64,000 bases of DNA from Coraliomargarita sinensis (GTDB lineage Bacteria > Verrucomicrobiota > Verrucomicrobiia > Opitutales > Coraliomargaritaceae). How positions within the stretch are numbered: the stretch's first letter is position 1; each line of letters begins with the position of its first letter. The stretch spans positions 1 to 64,000 of the forward strand of contig NZ_QHJQ01000014.1 in NCBI RefSeq assembly GCF_003185655.1. Direction: 5' to 3'. Both the position numbers and the translations under genes were made by a program. This document shows positions 8,701 to 19,599 of the stretch, piece after piece. The notes under the pieces are model-generated. The model did not search any database. It was given only the letters and a program-made list of their open reading frames with translations, and was not told the origin of the DNA.

Positions 8701-9303
8701 ATCACCGTCCAACTTACCGCTGAAGCGCTGGCGCACCGCTTCCAGGTCCTGCGGGTCGCCGGTCGAGAGGAGGAAGAGAGCGGCACCCCAGCCCCAGTTA
8801 TCCGCTTCCCGCAGGTATTGAGCCATGTTCTTGACGATAGCTTCCGACTTGGCGCAGTTCATTGGCCAAGTGTCGCTGTAGCTGCCGAGGACGGGGATCC
8901 TGAATTCAATGGGGGACGCTTCGGCCTTCGGCTTGTCTTTTACCATGAGGCGGACCACGCCATCGCTGGCTTCGATTTCGGTGATCAGATTCCCCAACTG
9001 GACACGAGGGTCGATATCCTTCAGCACCTCACCGTTGATCGATTCGATGATCTGCCCCTTCCTGAGCTTGCCCGTTTTGGCGGCGGGAGAACCCTCTTCC
9101 ACATTGCTGATGTGCATGGTGAAGTTGGGCTTACGCAGTTCCAGTCCGAGCCCGATGGGACCGAGGCGACCAATGGTGTTGGTCGGAGCATTGGGATCGG
9201 GCGTGAAGTGAAAGAGCGGGTCCTCGGTATAGTATTTGTCTTTAGCCTGAGCGAGGCCGGAGCCGAGGCTGATTGCGAGGATTGCAAGTAGAATACGGTT
9301 CAT
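5743..9303 (-). CDS. DUF6288 large exported protein with PDZ domain
   Basis: An 1186-residue protein, second longest in the window. The signal peptide (ILLAILAISLGSGLAQA) starts at the ATG at 9303, which I prefer over the ATG at 9336 because the latter only adds a charged leader. After YYTEDPLFHFTPDPNAPTNTIGRLGPIG comes a PDZ-like domain (about residues 45-130; GSPAAKTGKLRKGQIIESINGEVL). A long helical DUF6288 region then runs from about 160 to 480, with repeats reminiscent of alpha/alpha-toroid folds (EYYLKTGDKSVLPAI, AGGHLNAAGLHAVTFLLMA). HEAT-like and beta-rich C-terminal parts follow. Homologues are known mainly from Planctomycetes and Verrucomicrobia and have no assigned function. It is probably periplasmic, possibly for polysaccharide or peptide handling (inference). 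No operon partner is obvious. Confidence 0.82.
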   Translation of the reverse strand: MNRILLAILAISLGSGLAQAKDKYYTEDPLFHFTPDPNAPTNTIGRLGPIGLGLELRKPNFTMHISNVEEGSPAAKTGKLRKGQIIESINGEVLKDIDPRVQLGNLITEIEASDGVVRLMVKDKPKAEASPIEFRIPVLGSYSDTWPMNCAKSEAIVKNMAQYLREADNWGWGAALFLLSTGDPQDLEAVRQRFSGKLDGDNPGFPWPIGYTGIAICEYYLKTGDKSVLPAIQARHDYLLERVYNDSWMGRGGANFNYVAGGHLNAAGLHAVTFLLMARECGVDVDEEFLKNTFRHLYRYAGRGNVAYGDHMPEGGMTDNGKVGKLTFVLQAAANLTPKGEQSIYANARDISATKSFYNTSWLFHGHTGGGIGEFWRGPAMGMVKEKRPSQYRSFMDERRWVYELARTYQGAFGWAAGQNVNYTGVNTGKPNGNYIPLIYTLPRKQLRIFGAPATQYSQTYELPERIWGTAADDAFYSLTPGAYAPGKRMDISHETIPNSASKEIFKRIKANDVTEEVLHAYALHIDQGIRDSTVAQIRKRGWDHIIMKLLRSEDPRGRHSGLMGVGALPKPMSDQVAGILIDMIEDENESWWVVMEALQQLQNASADQLGPHLAAIEKWLNHSDWWLQASAMRAATPLVTDERYYKQLIPAIAELMSTSQRASMPRYFNDIAKQCRKAPRAVQEFAREHFSQAYAQYPEMIAAPGGQDMSNGTNYMLRHAAKAVAQTPGGLDALYAVAKKRFPNASLPHKELYLEADPQRLGPELQESMRKIILEDLIPEYIGKGHHPQSNRGYLMNEATSSEPLDWGFYYREPRMAGLVELYQRAGIDDYNWKDYGPKWTEMTWQYHTFDPPEQKTLGTGTRFREVTVPAGMEDWFKPGFDPRKAGWKSGQQPFGQKNGELVERLRGCGYDFCRCNEPMQTLWKNEAMLMHGKFHFPEFKEGHRYRILVGGMSHVNAGDGFRVYVGGEQMFERERGVGRREGAKPLTYYIDKAWWPNFAQDKTTIAAMSFLRMGQNSSRRHFSIWLQEMKAPPMGRDVILHSATKTPMRSAEWQSLQDTMRNTGEDDGKYVWDGEYVPNPKVQGSWTQLGQVQSIEEFVPGEPIKRNRRARFQEITFMEDGATGDGLVIWSDNMLLDLRKNEALRITPETINGMEYLFIEAGGFNTREGPDWTPPLFVMKRNQG

Positions 9304-9441
9304 TGAATGACGCGGGGGATAACGATTTCGGTTCACCTAAAAGGTGCCCATGAGTGCGTGGATACAAGCCGCCGCCTAAATCGATGCCAATAACACAATA
9401 TAGTAAAGGACGGCACAATGCTGTCCTTATATGGGTAGGTT

Positions 9442-10689
9442 TTAAGCCTCTACAGCGATGGGCCGATAGCCTGACTGCTCCACCTGTGAGAGTAGTTTCG
9501 CTTCGTCCACTTCCACACCGAGCCCAGGGCCGGTCGGGCAGTGCATTTTGCCACCTTCATCGGAGATCGGTTCCTTAAGAATACTGGCGGTAAGAAACTG
9601 TGGCCCGTTCAGCGCGGCCGGTTTCTTTAGGCCGAAGGCTGTGTAGAGCTGGAGGGTAGCGGCGAGGGAAAGGTCCGGGTCGGTCAGGCCGCTGCCCACC
9701 CACATGAGCTTGTGGCGGTTGATGATTTCAATCTGTCGCTTGTTGCTGGTGAGGCCACCGCAGCGGGAGGGCTTGCAGGCGATGCCGTCGATCATGTTCA
9801 GTGCGATGAATTGCTCCAGATCGGTGGGCGAGATCACGCCTTCATCCATCAGGATGGGGAGGGCGCCCTGCTTTTTCAGGGCCTGGTAGCCGAGGATCTG
9901 GTTTGGGCGCAGGGGGGCTTCGAGGATATCGACACCGGCGTCCGCCAGACGCGGAGCGGCCTGGAGCGCAGTTCCCGGGTCATAGCCACCATTGGCATCC
10001 GACCAGAGGAAACCATCGGGCGCGGCGGCGCGGGCGGCTCTGGCAAGTTCCACGTCGAATTCCGGATCGGGCGCGACCTTGATATTGAAGTTTTGGTAGC
10101 CCCGCGCCTTACCCTGTGCCGCGACCGCTTCCACGTCCTCGATCTTTTTGACGTTAAGTGTCCAGCTCAGGTCAATCGGGCCCTTCGGCTTCATCCCCCA
10201 AAGTTCACAAACCGGCTTGTTGCGAATGCGGCCCTGTAGATCCCATAGCGCGATATCCAGCCCGGCGCGGGTGATGGGCATACTTGTGCTGAAACCGGGG
10301 GCAATGGCCGCATCGAGTTTTTGATGGGCTTCGTTGATATTGCCGGCACGGTGGCCGATGAGCGCGGGGGCGAAGTAGTTCTTCAAGGCCGCCACTGCGG
10401 TTTCAAGAGTTTCGTCACTCCACTTGGCGATCGGAACCGATTGTCCCCAGCCGACCCCTTCGTCGGTGGTGATTTTGATGGTGATGCAGGCCCGCCCAGT
10501 CGAACCGTCGGGCCCGGCAAAGAATTTGAAGTAGCCCGTCATCGGGTAGCGGGAGGGGTAGAGGTCAATACGCCGGATCGGCCCGGCAATCGTGTGCCGT
10601 GTGTTGCCGAAAGCCGTGCCGGCAGCAGTCAGAGCCATACCGCCGGTAGTAAGTTGAACGAATTTTCGGCGGCTTAAATTCTGGTTCAT
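9442..10689 (-). CDS. Exported enolase-superfamily protein (muconate-lactonizing / mandelate racemase type)
   Basis: 415 residues with an N-terminal twin-arginine-like leader (SRRKFVQLTTGG followed by an alanine-rich h-region ending TAAGTAFG). The capping domain precedes a TIM barrel with ligands D in WSDANGGYD, E in LEAPL and D/E in LMDEGVI. Lysines in FNIKVAPD and ACKPSRCGGLT are on opposite barrel sides as in the MLE subgroup. Enolase-superfamily enzymes abstract a proton alpha to a carboxylate with Mg2+. The substrate cannot be named; acid sugars or dipeptides are typical. An intact barrel behind a Tat signal suggests a periplasmic enzyme. It lies between the DUF6288 gene and purA without tight spacing to either. 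Confidence 0.82.
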   Translation of the reverse strand: MNQNLSRRKFVQLTTGGMALTAAGTAFGNTRHTIAGPIRRIDLYPSRYPMTGYFKFFAGPDGSTGRACITIKITTDEGVGWGQSVPIAKWSDETLETAVAALKNYFAPALIGHRAGNINEAHQKLDAAIAPGFSTSMPITRAGLDIALWDLQGRIRNKPVCELWGMKPKGPIDLSWTLNVKKIEDVEAVAAQGKARGYQNFNIKVAPDPEFDVELARAARAAAPDGFLWSDANGGYDPGTALQAAPRLADAGVDILEAPLRPNQILGYQALKKQGALPILMDEGVISPTDLEQFIALNMIDGIACKPSRCGGLTSNKRQIEIINRHKLMWVGSGLTDPDLSLAATLQLYTAFGLKKPAALNGPQFLTASILKEPISDEGGKMHCPTGPGLGVEVDEAKLLSQVEQSGYRPIAVEA

Positions 10690-10721
10690 TGCGGGGTAGG
10701 TTTTGGCGGATGTAGACCGGC

Positions 10722-12266
<1,545 letters not shown>

Positions 12267-12486
12267 TGAGCTTTGTTATTGGCCCGCTAAAAAATGTGTC
12301 GTGGTTGCAAAGTAATTCAGAAAAGCAGTGTGACCATTTGAAAGAGTTTTCCTGACTGCAAATCTCAAAAGCAGAATCACGGGGTGATAGCAAGACACAG
12401 AAGCGCGCAGGCTCTAAAATCATGATGCGGGCCGGATGATAGGGGAATAGTTTGCGTGTCGGGCGATTTCGCGCAAGCTGCCCGTC

Positions 12487-13644
12487 ATGACAAAAGTAAG
12501 CTGCCTTTTCTCTTTAATCCTCCTGAGTGCCACGACTGTTGCTTTGGCCAATCAACCGCCGCCGGTTCTAGAGATCGGCCAGCCGGCTCCCGACTTTACC
12601 CTCCCCGGGGTAGACGGTAAGAAACACTCGCTCGAGGATTTTGCGGAGGCGGAGCTGCTGGTGGTGATGTTTACCTGTAACCATTGTCCCGATGCACGGG
12701 CCGCTGCGCCCCGGATGGCGGAGCTCTATGAAAGATACGCGGGCAAAGGCGTCGCTTTTGTCGCCATCAGCGGGAACGACCCCAAAGCCTTGCGGCCCGA
12801 CGAACTCGGTTACGGGGTTTATGGGGACTCTTTTCCCGAGATGAAACCTTTCGCCGAGAAAAACGGCTGGCAATTTCCCTACCTCTACGACGGGGACACG
12901 CAGAAAGTCATTTCGGCCTACGGAGGGCAGGCGACGCCACATGTTTTCATCTTCGATGAAGACCGGCTACTGCGCTATAATGGGCGGATTGATGATATGA
13001 AGCGAAGGTCCGGGCCTCTAGGGGAGAGCTACGTTGTCGATGCCATTGATGCTTTGCTTGCGGGTGAGGAAGTCGAAAACAAGACGACACGCGCCTTTGG
13101 TTGTTCGACCAAGTGGAGCTACAAACGAGACAGCGTCGCCAAGGACCAGGCGCGCTGGGAAGCCATCGAGGAAAAACTGGCCCTGCTGGATGCGGAAGCA
13201 GCCAAGTCGCTGGCAGCGAACACCACCGATAAGTTGCGAATCGTAAATTTCTGGTCCACCACCTGTGGCCCCTGCGTGGTCGAATTTCCCGACCTGGTTG
13301 AAACCTACCGCCGTTTTCAAAACCGGCCGGTCGAGCTGATCACCGTCAGCCTTGATCCCCTGGAAGATAAAGGGAAGGCCCTCAAGTTTCTCGAGAAGCA
13401 GCACGCCGCGCTCTCGCCCCGCACGGCCAAGTCGGTGCAGGAGGAGGGCCGAACCACCAACAACTATCTCTTCGATGGTAACCCCGACCATCTGGCTGAG
13501 GCCTTTGACCCGGATTGGGGCGGTGCCATGCCGCACACATTGATTATTGCCCCAGGCGGCGAGCTGCTCTGGCGTCATTCCGGAATGGTTGAGCCAGTCG
13601 AGCTACGAAGCCAGGTCGTAAAGTGGTTGGAGCGAAAGCGATAA
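12487..13644 (+). CDS. Exported tandem-thioredoxin protein (redoxin + TlpA-like)
   Basis: 385 residues with a signal peptide (LFSLILLSATTVALANQ). Domain one (about 28-190) is AhpC/TSA-like redoxin: IGQPAPDFTLPGVDGKKHSLEDF, then MFTCNHCPDA with a CxxC, and the cis-Pro region GGQATPHVFIF. Domain two (about 235-385) is TlpA/ResA-like: LRIVNFWSTTCGPCVVEFPDLVETY with the classic CGPC, and GAMPHTLIIAPGGELLWRHSG with its cis-Pro. Proteins of this kind act in periplasmic thiol-disulfide exchange. Two CxxC sites in one chain could pass electrons internally (inference). It is monogenic. Confidence 0.85.
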   Translation: MTKVSCLFSLILLSATTVALANQPPPVLEIGQPAPDFTLPGVDGKKHSLEDFAEAELLVVMFTCNHCPDARAAAPRMAELYERYAGKGVAFVAISGNDPKALRPDELGYGVYGDSFPEMKPFAEKNGWQFPYLYDGDTQKVISAYGGQATPHVFIFDEDRLLRYNGRIDDMKRRSGPLGESYVVDAIDALLAGEEVENKTTRAFGCSTKWSYKRDSVAKDQARWEAIEEKLALLDAEAAKSLAANTTDKLRIVNFWSTTCGPCVVEFPDLVETYRRFQNRPVELITVSLDPLEDKGKALKFLEKQHAALSPRTAKSVQEEGRTTNNYLFDGNPDHLAEAFDPDWGGAMPHTLIIAPGGELLWRHSGMVEPVELRSQVVKWLERKR

Positions 13645-13717
13645 AAAGTTATCGTTTCGACCGCCGGTATCCTCAGTATGGCTTGTCTGGTCGAATTTAT
13701 TTCTTTCGGGTGAAATT

Positions 13718-13742
13718 GTGACTCCCCTGAAAGGTTAGTCAC
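13718..13742. promoter_or_regulatory. Dyad upstream of the esterase gene
   Basis: GTGACT at 13718-13723 and AGTCAC at 13737-13742 form an inverted repeat with 13 bases between the arms, about 30 bases before the ATG at 13771. The spacing fits a transcription-factor operator or a weak 5' UTR hairpin. No T-run follows, so it is not a normal terminator for the preceding gene. Confidence 0.3.
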
Positions 13743-13770
13743 CAAACCCGAACCTCCAGTGACCCACACC

Positions 13771-15636
13771 ATGAAATCTACTTTTTTACCATCCCTGTTA
13801 TTGGCAGTTGTTTTCCACTTTTGCTCTCTGAGCGCCAGCGCCGAGGAAGCGTTGGTTCGCGGTGAAGACCTGATTAAAGTCCCGGAAAAGGCCGACGGGC
13901 TTTATCTTCACAACCTGTTTCAGGAAAATATGGTTCTCCAGCGTGGCAAACCGCTCAAGGTCTGGGGCTGGGCGGCAGCCAATGATTCAATTCAGGTTAG
14001 TTTTGCCGGACAGTCGCTGGCCGCCCGAGCCGATGCCGACGGCCGCTGGGCCGTAACTCTGGAGCCGCTTGAGGCAAATGGCACGCCTCGTTCGCTCGTA
14101 GTTAAGGGGCGGGACAAAGAGATCGTGTTGGACAACATTCTGGTTGGTGACGTTTGGGTACTCGGCGGCCAGAGCAATATGGCATTTCCCATTCATAAGG
14201 TGGAGAATGGTGAGCTGGAAATTGTCTCGGCGAATTTCCCCCAGATTCGTATGATCACCATTCCACACCTGACGGATGGGAAGTCGCGAGAAAACTTTCC
14301 TTCCATGTATCAGTGGAGCGACTGGTCATCGCGGCATTTTCGTCAGGGTTACTGGGATGTCTGCTCCCCTGAGACAGTGAAAGAGCTTTCTGCCATCGGC
14401 TATGTTTTCGGTCGTCGCCTTCACATGGCCAGTCAAGTGCCGATCGGTTTGGTCGATACCTCAATCGGTGGCACGACCGTAGAGTCGTGGACCTCGCGCG
14501 AGGCAGCCCGCATGGTGGATGATGCGGAAGTGAGTGAAATGCTTGACGAGTGGGATACCAATATAGCGGAATTCGACCCGAAGAAAGACTTCGAAGAACG
14601 ATTGGCCAATTACGAGAGAAAGGTGGCCGAGCGAAAGGAGCAGGGCCGGGAAATTCCAAACCGCTGGAAGCGCCCGGTCGGAGAGCAGCCCGGACCCGTC
14701 GCGGACAGAAATCGCCCCGGCAACTGCTTCCAAGGCTTAATTCAACCTCTCGAGGGCATTCAGGTGAAGGGGGCCATCTTCCATCAGGGCTTTAACAACT
14801 GCTTTGACGGCTCCCGCGGGGCTCGGATCTACCGCGAGATCTTTCCTTTTATGATCGGTGCCTGGCGGAAAGCGTTTAACGATTCGGAGCTTCCTTTCGG
14901 TATCATTTCCCTTTGCACGGCAGACATGGCTCAGACCGAGGAGAACTACTGCGAGAAGATGGTCGACATCGGGCCGGAGATCCGTGCCGCGCAATACGAA
15001 ACCTTCCGCCAGTTGGTCGATGCCGGTGATGAGAATGTGGGGTTTGCCAGCACTTACGACTTACGCCGCCGCTGGTTTCATCCTCAGTTGAAAGTGCCCG
15101 CCGGTGAGCGCATTGCCCGTTGGGCACTCGCCACCGAATACGGATTCGACAGTTTGAAGTGGATGCCTCCGGTGTTGGAAGAGATGAAGTCGGTCGATGG
15201 AGCGCTCCATCTCAAGTTCAATACCGATGTGATGGCAGTTGATGACGGTACTGAAATGGTTGGATTTGCCCTGGCCGGTGAAGACAAGGCCTACCACATG
15301 GCCGAGGTCGACCATCTGGTGACCGGTGAGAACAACAAAGGAGGTCCGGTACACGACCGCTCGGTCATCGTACTGACCAACCCCTTTGTCGAAACCCCGG
15401 TCCATTTTCGCTATGCCTGGGCCCGCAACCCGATGGGGAACATCCAACTGGGCCGTCATAACGACGTACCCCTGGCGACTCAACGCAGCGACCGCTGGAA
15501 CCAGCGGGAAGGGCCCGTTTCAACGGAAGGCATGAACGACCGTCAGGCCAAGAACGCCATGCGTCAGGCTATGCGGGAGATAGATATGAAGCGCCGTCTC
15601 TATGAGGCCAGAGAGCTGATCGAGTCGCAGGAATAA
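13771..15636 (+). CDS. Sialate O-acetylesterase-like exported hydrolase
   Basis: 621 residues, secreted (signal FLPSLLLAVVFHFCSLSASA). A small N-terminal beta domain (LHNLFQENMVLQRGKPLKVWGWA) precedes the SGNH/SASA fold with the nucleophile in VWVLGGQSNMAFP. Then come GYVFGRRLH, PIGLVDTSIGGTTVESWTS and a C-terminal GAIFHQGFNN segment. The carboxyl-terminal beta part (KVPAGERIARWALA) is typical of the DUF303/SASA family. Such enzymes remove O-acetyl groups from sialic acids or other acetylated glycans; in marine Verrucomicrobia they usually belong to polysaccharide use. The ATG at 13771 is preferred to the upstream GTG at 13759 because it starts the signal peptide directly. No glycosidase genes are adjacent. 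Confidence 0.85.
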   Translation: MKSTFLPSLLLAVVFHFCSLSASAEEALVRGEDLIKVPEKADGLYLHNLFQENMVLQRGKPLKVWGWAAANDSIQVSFAGQSLAARADADGRWAVTLEPLEANGTPRSLVVKGRDKEIVLDNILVGDVWVLGGQSNMAFPIHKVENGELEIVSANFPQIRMITIPHLTDGKSRENFPSMYQWSDWSSRHFRQGYWDVCSPETVKELSAIGYVFGRRLHMASQVPIGLVDTSIGGTTVESWTSREAARMVDDAEVSEMLDEWDTNIAEFDPKKDFEERLANYERKVAERKEQGREIPNRWKRPVGEQPGPVADRNRPGNCFQGLIQPLEGIQVKGAIFHQGFNNCFDGSRGARIYREIFPFMIGAWRKAFNDSELPFGIISLCTADMAQTEENYCEKMVDIGPEIRAAQYETFRQLVDAGDENVGFASTYDLRRRWFHPQLKVPAGERIARWALATEYGFDSLKWMPPVLEEMKSVDGALHLKFNTDVMAVDDGTEMVGFALAGEDKAYHMAEVDHLVTGENNKGGPVHDRSVIVLTNPFVETPVHFRYAWARNPMGNIQLGRHNDVPLATQRSDRWNQREGPVSTEGMNDRQAKNAMRQAMREIDMKRRLYEARELIESQE

Positions 15637-15642
15637 TTCGCC

Positions 15643-15729
15643 GATCCAGTCTGCTGGATTCGCTCTAGTTCGTGAATGTCACTATTTTGTAGGCGCGCCT
15701 CGTCGTAGTGTGCTGCCATAGCTACAAAA
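15643..15729. repeat. Palindrome-rich intergenic segment between the convergent esterase and guaB genes
   Basis: The 190-base gap holds ATCCAG-TCTG-CTGGAT near 15645-15660, the self-complementary AGGCGCGCCT near 15691-15700, and TTTTGTAG (15685-15692) facing CTACAAAA (15722-15729). The genes on both sides converge here, so hairpins could serve as a bidirectional terminator, or they are a REP-like mobile palindrome. Confidence 0.4.
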
Positions 15730-15826
15730 GACTGTGTCTGTCTACCAAAATTACTTCGATTTGGTATTGGAGGACATGGGTAATCGGTAGTCCATGGCAA
15801 CTACCTTTTAGGTCGTGCTACTCGCT

Positions 15827-17404
15827 CTATTTCGATGCTTCCGTGTCGCTCGTTTTGACCGTGATTACGTCATGCGGCGAAGACTCACGCTGGCCGGCGG
15901 GGCTGACGCGAATGTAGCGTGCGTTGGCACGGAGCTGTGCCAAGTCACTGGCACCGAGGTAACCCATGCCGGACTGGATACCGCCGACCAGATCCCGGAG
16001 CACCCCGGAGAGCGAGCCGACCGATTCCTTGAGGGCTTCAATACCTTCGGCGGCGGCCTTGGTGGCGACGTCCTTCCGATCGTGCCCGTAGCGGGCGGCA
16101 GAACCCTCTTTCATGGCTGAGCTGCTGCCCATGCCGCGGTATTGCTTATAGAGTTTGCCGTTGATTTCGATGATTTGGCCCGGAGCTTCATTGCAGCCCG
16201 CGAGCAGGCTGCCACACATCACTCCGTCGGCAAGAGTCAGAGCCTTCACCATATCGCCGGATTTGGTGATGCCGCCGTCGGCGAGAATCGAGACACCCTT
16301 CTTCTGAGCCGCGATAGAGGCCACATAGAGCGCAGTCATCTGAGGGATCCCCACGCCCGCCACCACACGAGTGGTGCAGATCGAGCCGGGGCCCTGGCCT
16401 ATTTTAACGGAGTTGGCTCCGGCATCCGCGAGGTATTCGACACCCTCCGCGCTAGTAACATTGCCGGCGATGAGTGTAAGATCGGGGAACTCCTCACGGA
16501 TCATTTTTACCGAATCCCCGACACCCTTGGTAAAACCGTGTGCAGTCGATACTGCGATCGCATCCACGCCTTCATCAACCAACTTCCCTACATGTTCAAA
16601 GATACGGTCTCGATCGAGTGAGCCATCCGTCTTGCGATGTGCGGCTATGGCGGCCCCGCAGATGAGGCGAAAGTGGTCGTCGCGAGCCGGTTTGACCGAC
16701 TGCTGGGATTCCGACTCGATCCGCTCGATGTCGGATAACGTGAACAGGCCGCGGAGACGGTCCTCATCGTCGACCACCAGCAGCTTATGGATACCCATGT
16801 GCTCGGTGAAGAACTTGTCCGCCACCTTAATCGGGTCCTTGGTGATGTCTTTTTCCAGAAGTGTGTAGATTTGGTCGCGAGGGGTCATGCCCTCGGAAAC
16901 CAGGCGCGAGGCGTAGCGCGGCTTCACCACTCGTCCGGGGAGCAGCCCCAAGAGCTTATTGTTTTCGTCGACGACGGGGAAGGTACTGAAGCCGTAGCCG
17001 CGGTCGGCGATACGTTCGATAATTTCGCCGACCGTCTGATCCGGGCCGACTTTGATCGGCTCCTGAATGAAGCCGTGGATATGATTCTTCACCCGGGCGA
17101 CTTCCTTGACCTGCTTTTCGTCGCTCATGTTGTAGTGGATCAGCCCCATGCCCCCATTGAGGGCCATCTGGATCGCCATCTTCGACTCGGTCACCGTATC
17201 CATGTCCGAGGAGATGACCGGGATCTGCAGTTCCAGAGTCTTGGAGAGGCGGGTGACGAGATTCGTCTGCCTTGGCAAAACCTCGGAGTAGAGCGTGGCC
17301 AGCGAAATGTCGTCGTAAGTCAGGCCGACCGGGAGGTTGCTGCTGAAAAACGCTTCAGCGGGCAGATAATAATCTTCGATCCTGGGTGTCGCAGGTGCTT
17401 TCAT
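15827..17404 (-). CDS. guaB: Inosine-5'-monophosphate dehydrogenase
   Basis: GuaB oxidises IMP to XMP with NAD+, the committed step to GMP. The 525 residues include the barrel start [18 protein letters not shown] and two CBS modules between about 115 and 245. The catalytic loop is GPGSICTTR with C343 as the covalent nucleophile, followed by [30 protein letters not shown] and the flap [19 protein letters not shown]. The C-terminus extends about 30 residues past the usual end. It is transcribed towards the esterase gene and has its promoter in the 56 bases shared with the divergent menC. Confidence 0.96.
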   Translation of the reverse strand: MKAPATPRIEDYYLPAEAFFSSNLPVGLTYDDISLATLYSEVLPRQTNLVTRLSKTLELQIPVISSDMDTVTESKMAIQMALNGGMGLIHYNMSDEKQVKEVARVKNHIHGFIQEPIKVGPDQTVGEIIERIADRGYGFSTFPVVDENNKLLGLLPGRVVKPRYASRLVSEGMTPRDQIYTLLEKDITKDPIKVADKFFTEHMGIHKLLVVDDEDRLRGLFTLSDIERIESESQQSVKPARDDHFRLICGAAIAAHRKTDGSLDRDRIFEHVGKLVDEGVDAIAVSTAHGFTKGVGDSVKMIREEFPDLTLIAGNVTSAEGVEYLADAGANSVKIGQGPGSICTTRVVAGVGIPQMTALYVASIAAQKKGVSILADGGITKSGDMVKALTLADGVMCGSLLAGCNEAPGQIIEINGKLYKQYRGMGSSSAMKEGSAARYGHDRKDVATKAAAEGIEALKESVGSLSGVLRDLVGGIQSGMGYLGASDLAQLRANARYIRVSPAGQRESSPHDVITVKTSDTEASK

Positions 17405-17460
17405 GTGCTGAATCCATCAAAAGATTGTCTTTTCTCAAGTAGGAAATGACATGAGAGGGC

Positions 17461-18456
17461 ATGAATTTGAAGGTCGCATACCGTTCCTATCGACGGGATT
17501 TCCTCCAACCACTGAGAACGGCGCACGGCCAGTGGAAGGTCCGCGAGGGTTTTATTCTGCGGCTGGAATCGGAAAGCGCGGTAGCTTACGGTGAGATTGC
17601 TCCCATCCCGGATTTCGGCACCGAGACCGTTGAACGGGCGGCGAATTTTTTGAAGCAGTGGGCGGCCGACCCGATTATCATGCCCTCCGGCCTGCCTTGT
17701 TGCACCTTCGCACTGACCACGGCGCTGCAACAGCTCAAACAGCCCGCGACATCCTGTGGGCGGGATTACCGGGTGGCCGGCTTGTTGCCGGCCGGTCCTG
17801 ATGCGCTTGATGTGGCCAAGAAAAAACTGGCAGGTGGCTATACCACTCTGAAATGGAAGATCGCCGTGCATGAATTCGAGGCCGAACGAGAGATTTTGAG
17901 CGACCTGTTACAGCTGCTTCCCGAAAAAGCTTCCATCCGATTGGACGCCAATGGAGGTCTGGGACAAAAAGATCTGGAAAACTGGTTGGAGGTTTTGGGG
18001 CAGAATGACGACCAAATCGATTATCTCGAACAACCCCTGCCGGCGGGAGAGGAGCGGGCTATGGCGGAGCTGAGTAAAGCGTCGAACGTGCCCATCGCTT
18101 TGGACGAAAGTTTGAATATGCCCGGTCGCGAGCGGTGGTTGACGCCTGATGCCTGGAAAGGACCGCTGGTAATCAAGCCATTGCTGATGGGAAATGTTTC
18201 GCCTCTTCTTGAGCAACTCCGGCCTTTGGCCGGCCAGTTGGTCTTTTCCTCCGTTTTCGAGACGGGAATCGGTTTGTTTCAGGCGCTCGATTTGGCCGAC
18301 AACTTACCGGATATAAAATACGCCATCGGATTTGATACCATCGCCGCTTTTGACGATGATTTATCTGGGCTTGTCCCCGGACCAATTTTCCCGGCTGGAG
18401 CGCGAGCTAAAATTGACCTGGAATCGATATGGAACCAACTGCCCCATTCAAGCTAG
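17461..18456 (+). CDS. menC: o-Succinylbenzoate synthase
   Basis: MenC dehydrates SHCHC to o-succinylbenzoate in menaquinone synthesis. It is a 331-residue enolase-superfamily protein with FLQPLRTAHGQWKVREGF at the capping domain, KWKIAVHEFEAE (first Lys), SIRLDANGG, DYLEQPLP, PIALDESLN and VIKPLLMGN (second Lys). The family call is strengthened by the menE gene overlapping its 3' end by 28 bases. Other men genes (menD, menF, menH, menB) are not in the window. Confidence 0.88.
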   Translation: MNLKVAYRSYRRDFLQPLRTAHGQWKVREGFILRLESESAVAYGEIAPIPDFGTETVERAANFLKQWAADPIIMPSGLPCCTFALTTALQQLKQPATSCGRDYRVAGLLPAGPDALDVAKKKLAGGYTTLKWKIAVHEFEAEREILSDLLQLLPEKASIRLDANGGLGQKDLENWLEVLGQNDDQIDYLEQPLPAGEERAMAELSKASNVPIALDESLNMPGRERWLTPDAWKGPLVIKPLLMGNVSPLLEQLRPLAGQLVFSSVFETGIGLFQALDLADNLPDIKYAIGFDTIAAFDDDLSGLVPGPIFPAGARAKIDLESIWNQLPHSS

Positions 18457-19598
18457 ACGAGCTGCGTCGCGACTGGATCGGTGGTGTCTCCGGCGAAGCA
18501 TTTTACCGCCGGGTTCAGGATGCTCGTGTAAGCCTGAAGGAAACCGACGGGCCGGTTGTCATCAATGAAGGGGAGCCGGTTGCCTTCGCGGTAAAGTTCT
18601 TTGCTGCCGCTTCGATAAGCCTCCCCATCGTATTGGTCAATCCGAAGTGGGGTGCCAAGGAACAGAGTGAATTCGATACCTTGATGGCCTCGGATGAACC
18701 GGAGCCCGGTTCCATTTCGATTCCCACCGGCGGGACGACCGGAGGGGTCAAGCTGGCTATCCACGATTGGAAGAGCTTATCCTCCGGTGCCCGTGCGGTG
18801 CAGGCTTTTCATGGGGGCGGGCCTGTCGACGCCTGCTGTGTGCTGCCGCTTCATCATGTGAGCGGACTGATGCAATTGGTACGAGCCTTCGTGTCCGGCG
18901 GGAGGATACGCTTCGAGGCAAGCGAGATCGAAGGGAGCTGCCTTTCGCTGGTGCCGACGCAACTCCAGCGAATGATGGAAGATGCGAATAGTATCCAAAA
19001 ATTAAATAGATCTAAAGTTATATTTGTTGGTGGGGCAGGGATGCCTGAAGTTGTGGCTGAGAGGGCCCGTGAGCTGAAGCTGCCCGTGGTGCCGGTGTAT
19101 GGGATGACGGAGACCGCGGCCATGATCGCGGCGGTTCCCAATGCAGACTTTCTCGCCGCTTCCGGTGCGGGTGCTGTTATGCTGGGGGATACGCAGGTCA
19201 GTATTGAGCCGTGTGGTTCGATTCGTGTGCGTACCAGCTCACTCTTCAAGGGCTATCTCGGCGGCGAGCGTGTCGATAAGGCAGAAGGCTTCCGCACCGG
19301 GGATGCCGGTTGGCTCGATGCGCATGGTCGCTTGCACCTTCAAGGGCGGATGGATCAGCTCATCAATACAGGAGGCGAGAAGGTGGACCCTGCCGAGGTG
19401 CAAGATGCGCTAATCGGGATCGAAGGCATCGCGGAAGCCAGGGTCCTGGGGGAACCGGACGAAGAGTGGGGCGAGATTGTGGTGGCTCATGTCAGGACCG
19501 GAGCAGAAGGAGCCGTGTTGGGCGAGTCCGATATTCTTGTCTCGCTGAAGAATAAGCTCAGCCCGTTCAAGGTGCCCAAGCGAATCATCTTTTATTAA
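18429..19598 (+). CDS. menE: o-Succinylbenzoate-CoA ligase
   Basis: MenE adenylates o-succinylbenzoate and joins it to CoA in the menaquinone route. It is a 389-residue AMP-binding enzyme, short for the family as MenE often is. The P-loop is SIPTGGTTGGVKLAIHDW. LPLHHVSGLMQLVRAF, VYGMTETAAM, FRTGDAGWLDAHGRLHLQGRMDQLINTGGEKVDP and the C-terminal catalytic Lys region LSPFKVPKRIIFY are all visible. It starts inside the menC 3' end (28-base overlap), showing tight coupling. It ends one base short of the convergent YkgJ-like gene. Confidence 0.9.
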   Translation: MEPTAPFKLDELRRDWIGGVSGEAFYRRVQDARVSLKETDGPVVINEGEPVAFAVKFFAAASISLPIVLVNPKWGAKEQSEFDTLMASDEPEPGSISIPTGGTTGGVKLAIHDWKSLSSGARAVQAFHGGGPVDACCVLPLHHVSGLMQLVRAFVSGGRIRFEASEIEGSCLSLVPTQLQRMMEDANSIQKLNRSKVIFVGGAGMPEVVAERARELKLPVVPVYGMTETAAMIAAVPNADFLAASGAGAVMLGDTQVSIEPCGSIRVRTSSLFKGYLGGERVDKAEGFRTGDAGWLDAHGRLHLQGRMDQLINTGGEKVDPAEVQDALIGIEGIAEARVLGEPDEEWGEIVVAHVRTGAEGAVLGESDILVSLKNKLSPFKVPKRIIFY

Positions 19599-19599
19599 A

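Noticed and set aside
8371..9291. 306-codon frame antisense to the DUF6288 gene
   Set aside because: No family features; shadow of a GC-rich coding strand.
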